Shown here piece after piece: positions 62,955 through 64,000 of a DNA stretch of 64,000 bases (positions are counted from its first letter, which is position 1; every line of letters starts with the position of its first letter). This DNA is from Gammaproteobacteria bacterium (lineage in GTDB: Bacteria > Pseudomonadota > Gammaproteobacteria > Steroidobacterales > Steroidobacteraceae). The stretch spans positions 57,168 through 121,167 of the forward strand of contig JANYFY010000019.1 in NCBI GenBank assembly GCA_025359565.1, in the 5' to 3' direction. The notes under the pieces are model-generated. The model ran no database searches. It saw only the letters and a program-made list of their open reading frames with translations, and was not told where the DNA came from. The translations under genes and the position numbers were made by a program.

Positions 62955-64000
62955 CTACGCCCACTTCCAATTGCGGATTTCTGGCATATCTTCTCCATAC
63001 TTATTGATGTACTGCTTGTGTTCCGCAAGTTTATCTCTCATCTGATGTTTTAAATATATGCCCTGGTTGCTCGTCTGAGGTAGCCGGTCGATGGCATCTA
63101 TCACAAGATGGAAGCGGTCTAAATCGTTCAGCACGGTCATGTCAAAGGCGGTCGTAATGGTGCCCTCTTCCTTGTAACCTCGCACGTGCAAGTTGTGGTG
63201 ATTAGTGCGACGGTAAGTGAGTCTGTGGATTAACCAGGGGTAGCCATGAAAAGCAAAGATCACAGGCCTATCGGTGGTGAACAGCTCATCGAAGTCAAGA
63301 TCACTCAGTCCGTGGGGATGCTCGGATTGTGACTGCAACTTCATAAGATCGACGACGTTGATCACACGGATTTTTAAAGCAGGCAGATGAGTACGTAGTA
63401 TGGAAACGGCCGCTAGCGTTTCCAGAGTGGGCACATCGCCACAGCACGTCATGACCACATCCGGCGCACTGGCTAAATCATTGCTCGCCCAATCCCATAT
63501 GCCGATACCTTCCGTGCAGTGCCTAGCGGCGACATCAATACTCAGCCATTGGGGTGCCGGGTGTTTACCAGCGATAACGACATTGACGTAGTGGCGGCTG
63601 CGAAGACAATGATCCATTACTGACAGCAGACAATTTGCATCCGGTGGAAGATAGACCCTCACGATCTCAGCTTTCTTGTTGACGACGTGATCGATGAAGC
63701 CAGGATCCTGATGCGTAAAGCCATTATGATCTTGCCGCCACACATGGGAAGCCAGAAGGTAATTTAACGAAGCGATCTTGCGACGCCAAGGCAAGTGTGC
63801 AGTTACCTTAAGCCATTTGGCGTGCTGATTGAACATAGAGTCGACGATGTGAATGAAGGCCTCGTAGCTGTTCAATAGGCCGTGCCTTCCGGTGAGAAGG
63901 TAGCCTTCCAACCACCCTTCGCATTGATGCTCACTCAGCATTTCCATCACCCGGCCGGCCGGGGCGAGAAATTCATCGTTCTTGTCCATGTCGGCTTCCC
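62955..64000 (-). CDS. Phosphoketolase, C-terminal part (runs off the window)
   Basis: The frame remains open to the window edge; an ATG at 63989 is internal, since EAD precedes it and the family is ~790 residues. Visible are [39 protein letters not shown] and [17 protein letters not shown], typical of the XFP C-terminal half. ThDP enzyme splitting xylulose-5-P (or fructose-6-P) to acetyl-P. Often found in low-oxygen or stress loci beside Acg-type nitroreductase genes. Confidence 0.92.
   Translation of the reverse strand, partial: EADMDKNDEFLAPAGRVMEMLSEHQCEGWLEGYLLTGRHGLLNSYEAFIHIVDSMFNQHAKWLKVTAHLPWRRKIASLNYLLASHVWRQDHNGFTHQDPGFIDHVVNKKAEIVRVYLPPDANCLLSVMDHCLRSRHYVNVVIAGKHPAPQWLSIDVAARHCTEGIGIWDWASNDLASAPDVVMTCCGDVPTLETLAAVSILRTHLPALKIRVINVVDLMKLQSQSEHPHGLSDLDFDELFTTDRPVIFAFHGYPWLIHRLTYRRTNHHNLHVRGYKEEGTITTAFDMTVLNDLDRFHLVIDAIDRLPQTSNQGIYLKHQMRDKLAEHKQYINKYGEDMPEIRNWKWA

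Noticed and set aside
1..64000. tRNA, rRNA, CRISPR arrays, complete insertion sequences or prophage
   Set aside because: No cloverleaf-like, rRNA-like or transposase sequence was recognised on either strand. This was by eye; tRNAscan and IS searches would be decisive.

Overview
The window reads as a chromosomal segment of a betaproteobacterium-like Gram-negative organism. The supporting housekeeping neighbourhoods are purM-purN-DUF3108, dcd and apbC, pilT-pilU-metG-rnfB-like-nth-DUF1841, aceE-aceF-lpdA, pyrC-rnt, DUF1289-grxD/nadC and petABC. Genes are very tightly packed: many same-strand neighbours overlap by 4 nt (ATGA/GTGA/TTGA), and three convergent pairs share their stop codons. I see no tRNA, rRNA, CRISPR array or intact insertion sequence.

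Layout. 1-3.1 kb: purine synthesis end, a DUF3108 exported protein, dCTP deaminase and the Mrp/ApbC Fe-S carrier. 3.1-11.5 kb: a long plus-strand operon of HEAT-repeat Ser/Thr kinase, two PilT-family ATPases, methionyl-tRNA synthetase, a RnfB-like ferredoxin, endonuclease III and DUF1841. 11.4-16.9 kb: the pyruvate dehydrogenase operon on the minus strand. 17-20.2 kb: pyrC-rnt, a small DUF1289 gene coupled to grxD, and nadC. 20.2-29.5 kb: a GAF/PAS/GGDEF/EAL protein, a P450 coupled to a fatty-acyl-AMP ligase fused to an acyl carrier protein, a YpfJ zinc protease, an LpxL-type acyltransferase and a DUF3443 lipoprotein.

29.5-44.9 kb is the centre of interest, a probable extracellular electron-transfer locus. 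A minus-strand arm encodes a membrane-anchored ferredoxin/flavoprotein oxidoreductase and an exported SEL1/ankyrin protein. The divergent plus-strand arm encodes a CcmI-like protein, a His-rich inner-membrane protein, a periplasmic cytochrome with 21 CXXCH motifs (seven triheme units), a giant cytochrome with 55 CXXCH plus one CX4CH motif (built round seven pentaheme repeats), an outer-membrane barrel with an N-terminal AMIN-like/SPOR/TPR portion, and a lipoprotein. This matches, from memory, the 'PCC3' type of porin-cytochrome cluster reported from genome surveys of neutrophilic Fe(II) oxidizers. A short scar of pseudogene fragments separates it from a HiPIP-petABC operon (45.5-48.3 kb), which would supply the link to the quinone pool.

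48.4-64 kb: a FixJ-like regulator with a sensorless histidine kinase, a divergent PAS hybrid kinase, then a stress/envelope/redox block: BON, OprB porin, an FrmR/CsoR-type repressor with a visible operator, an L,D-transpeptidase, YcbK, DUF4404, a nitroreductase-membrane fusion, PRC-barrel, c-type cytochromes, a Cyc2-like cytochrome-porin fusion interrupted by an in-frame TAA, NAD(P)H-hydrate dehydratase and the 3' part of a phosphoketolase.

Working model (inference): the organism exchanges electrons with an extracellular donor or acceptor, plausibly iron. The route would run from the giant cytochrome through the barrel and the 21-heme wire to inner-membrane proteins and the bc1/HiPIP branch. 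The Cyc2-like gene would be a second, possibly decaying, outer-membrane route.
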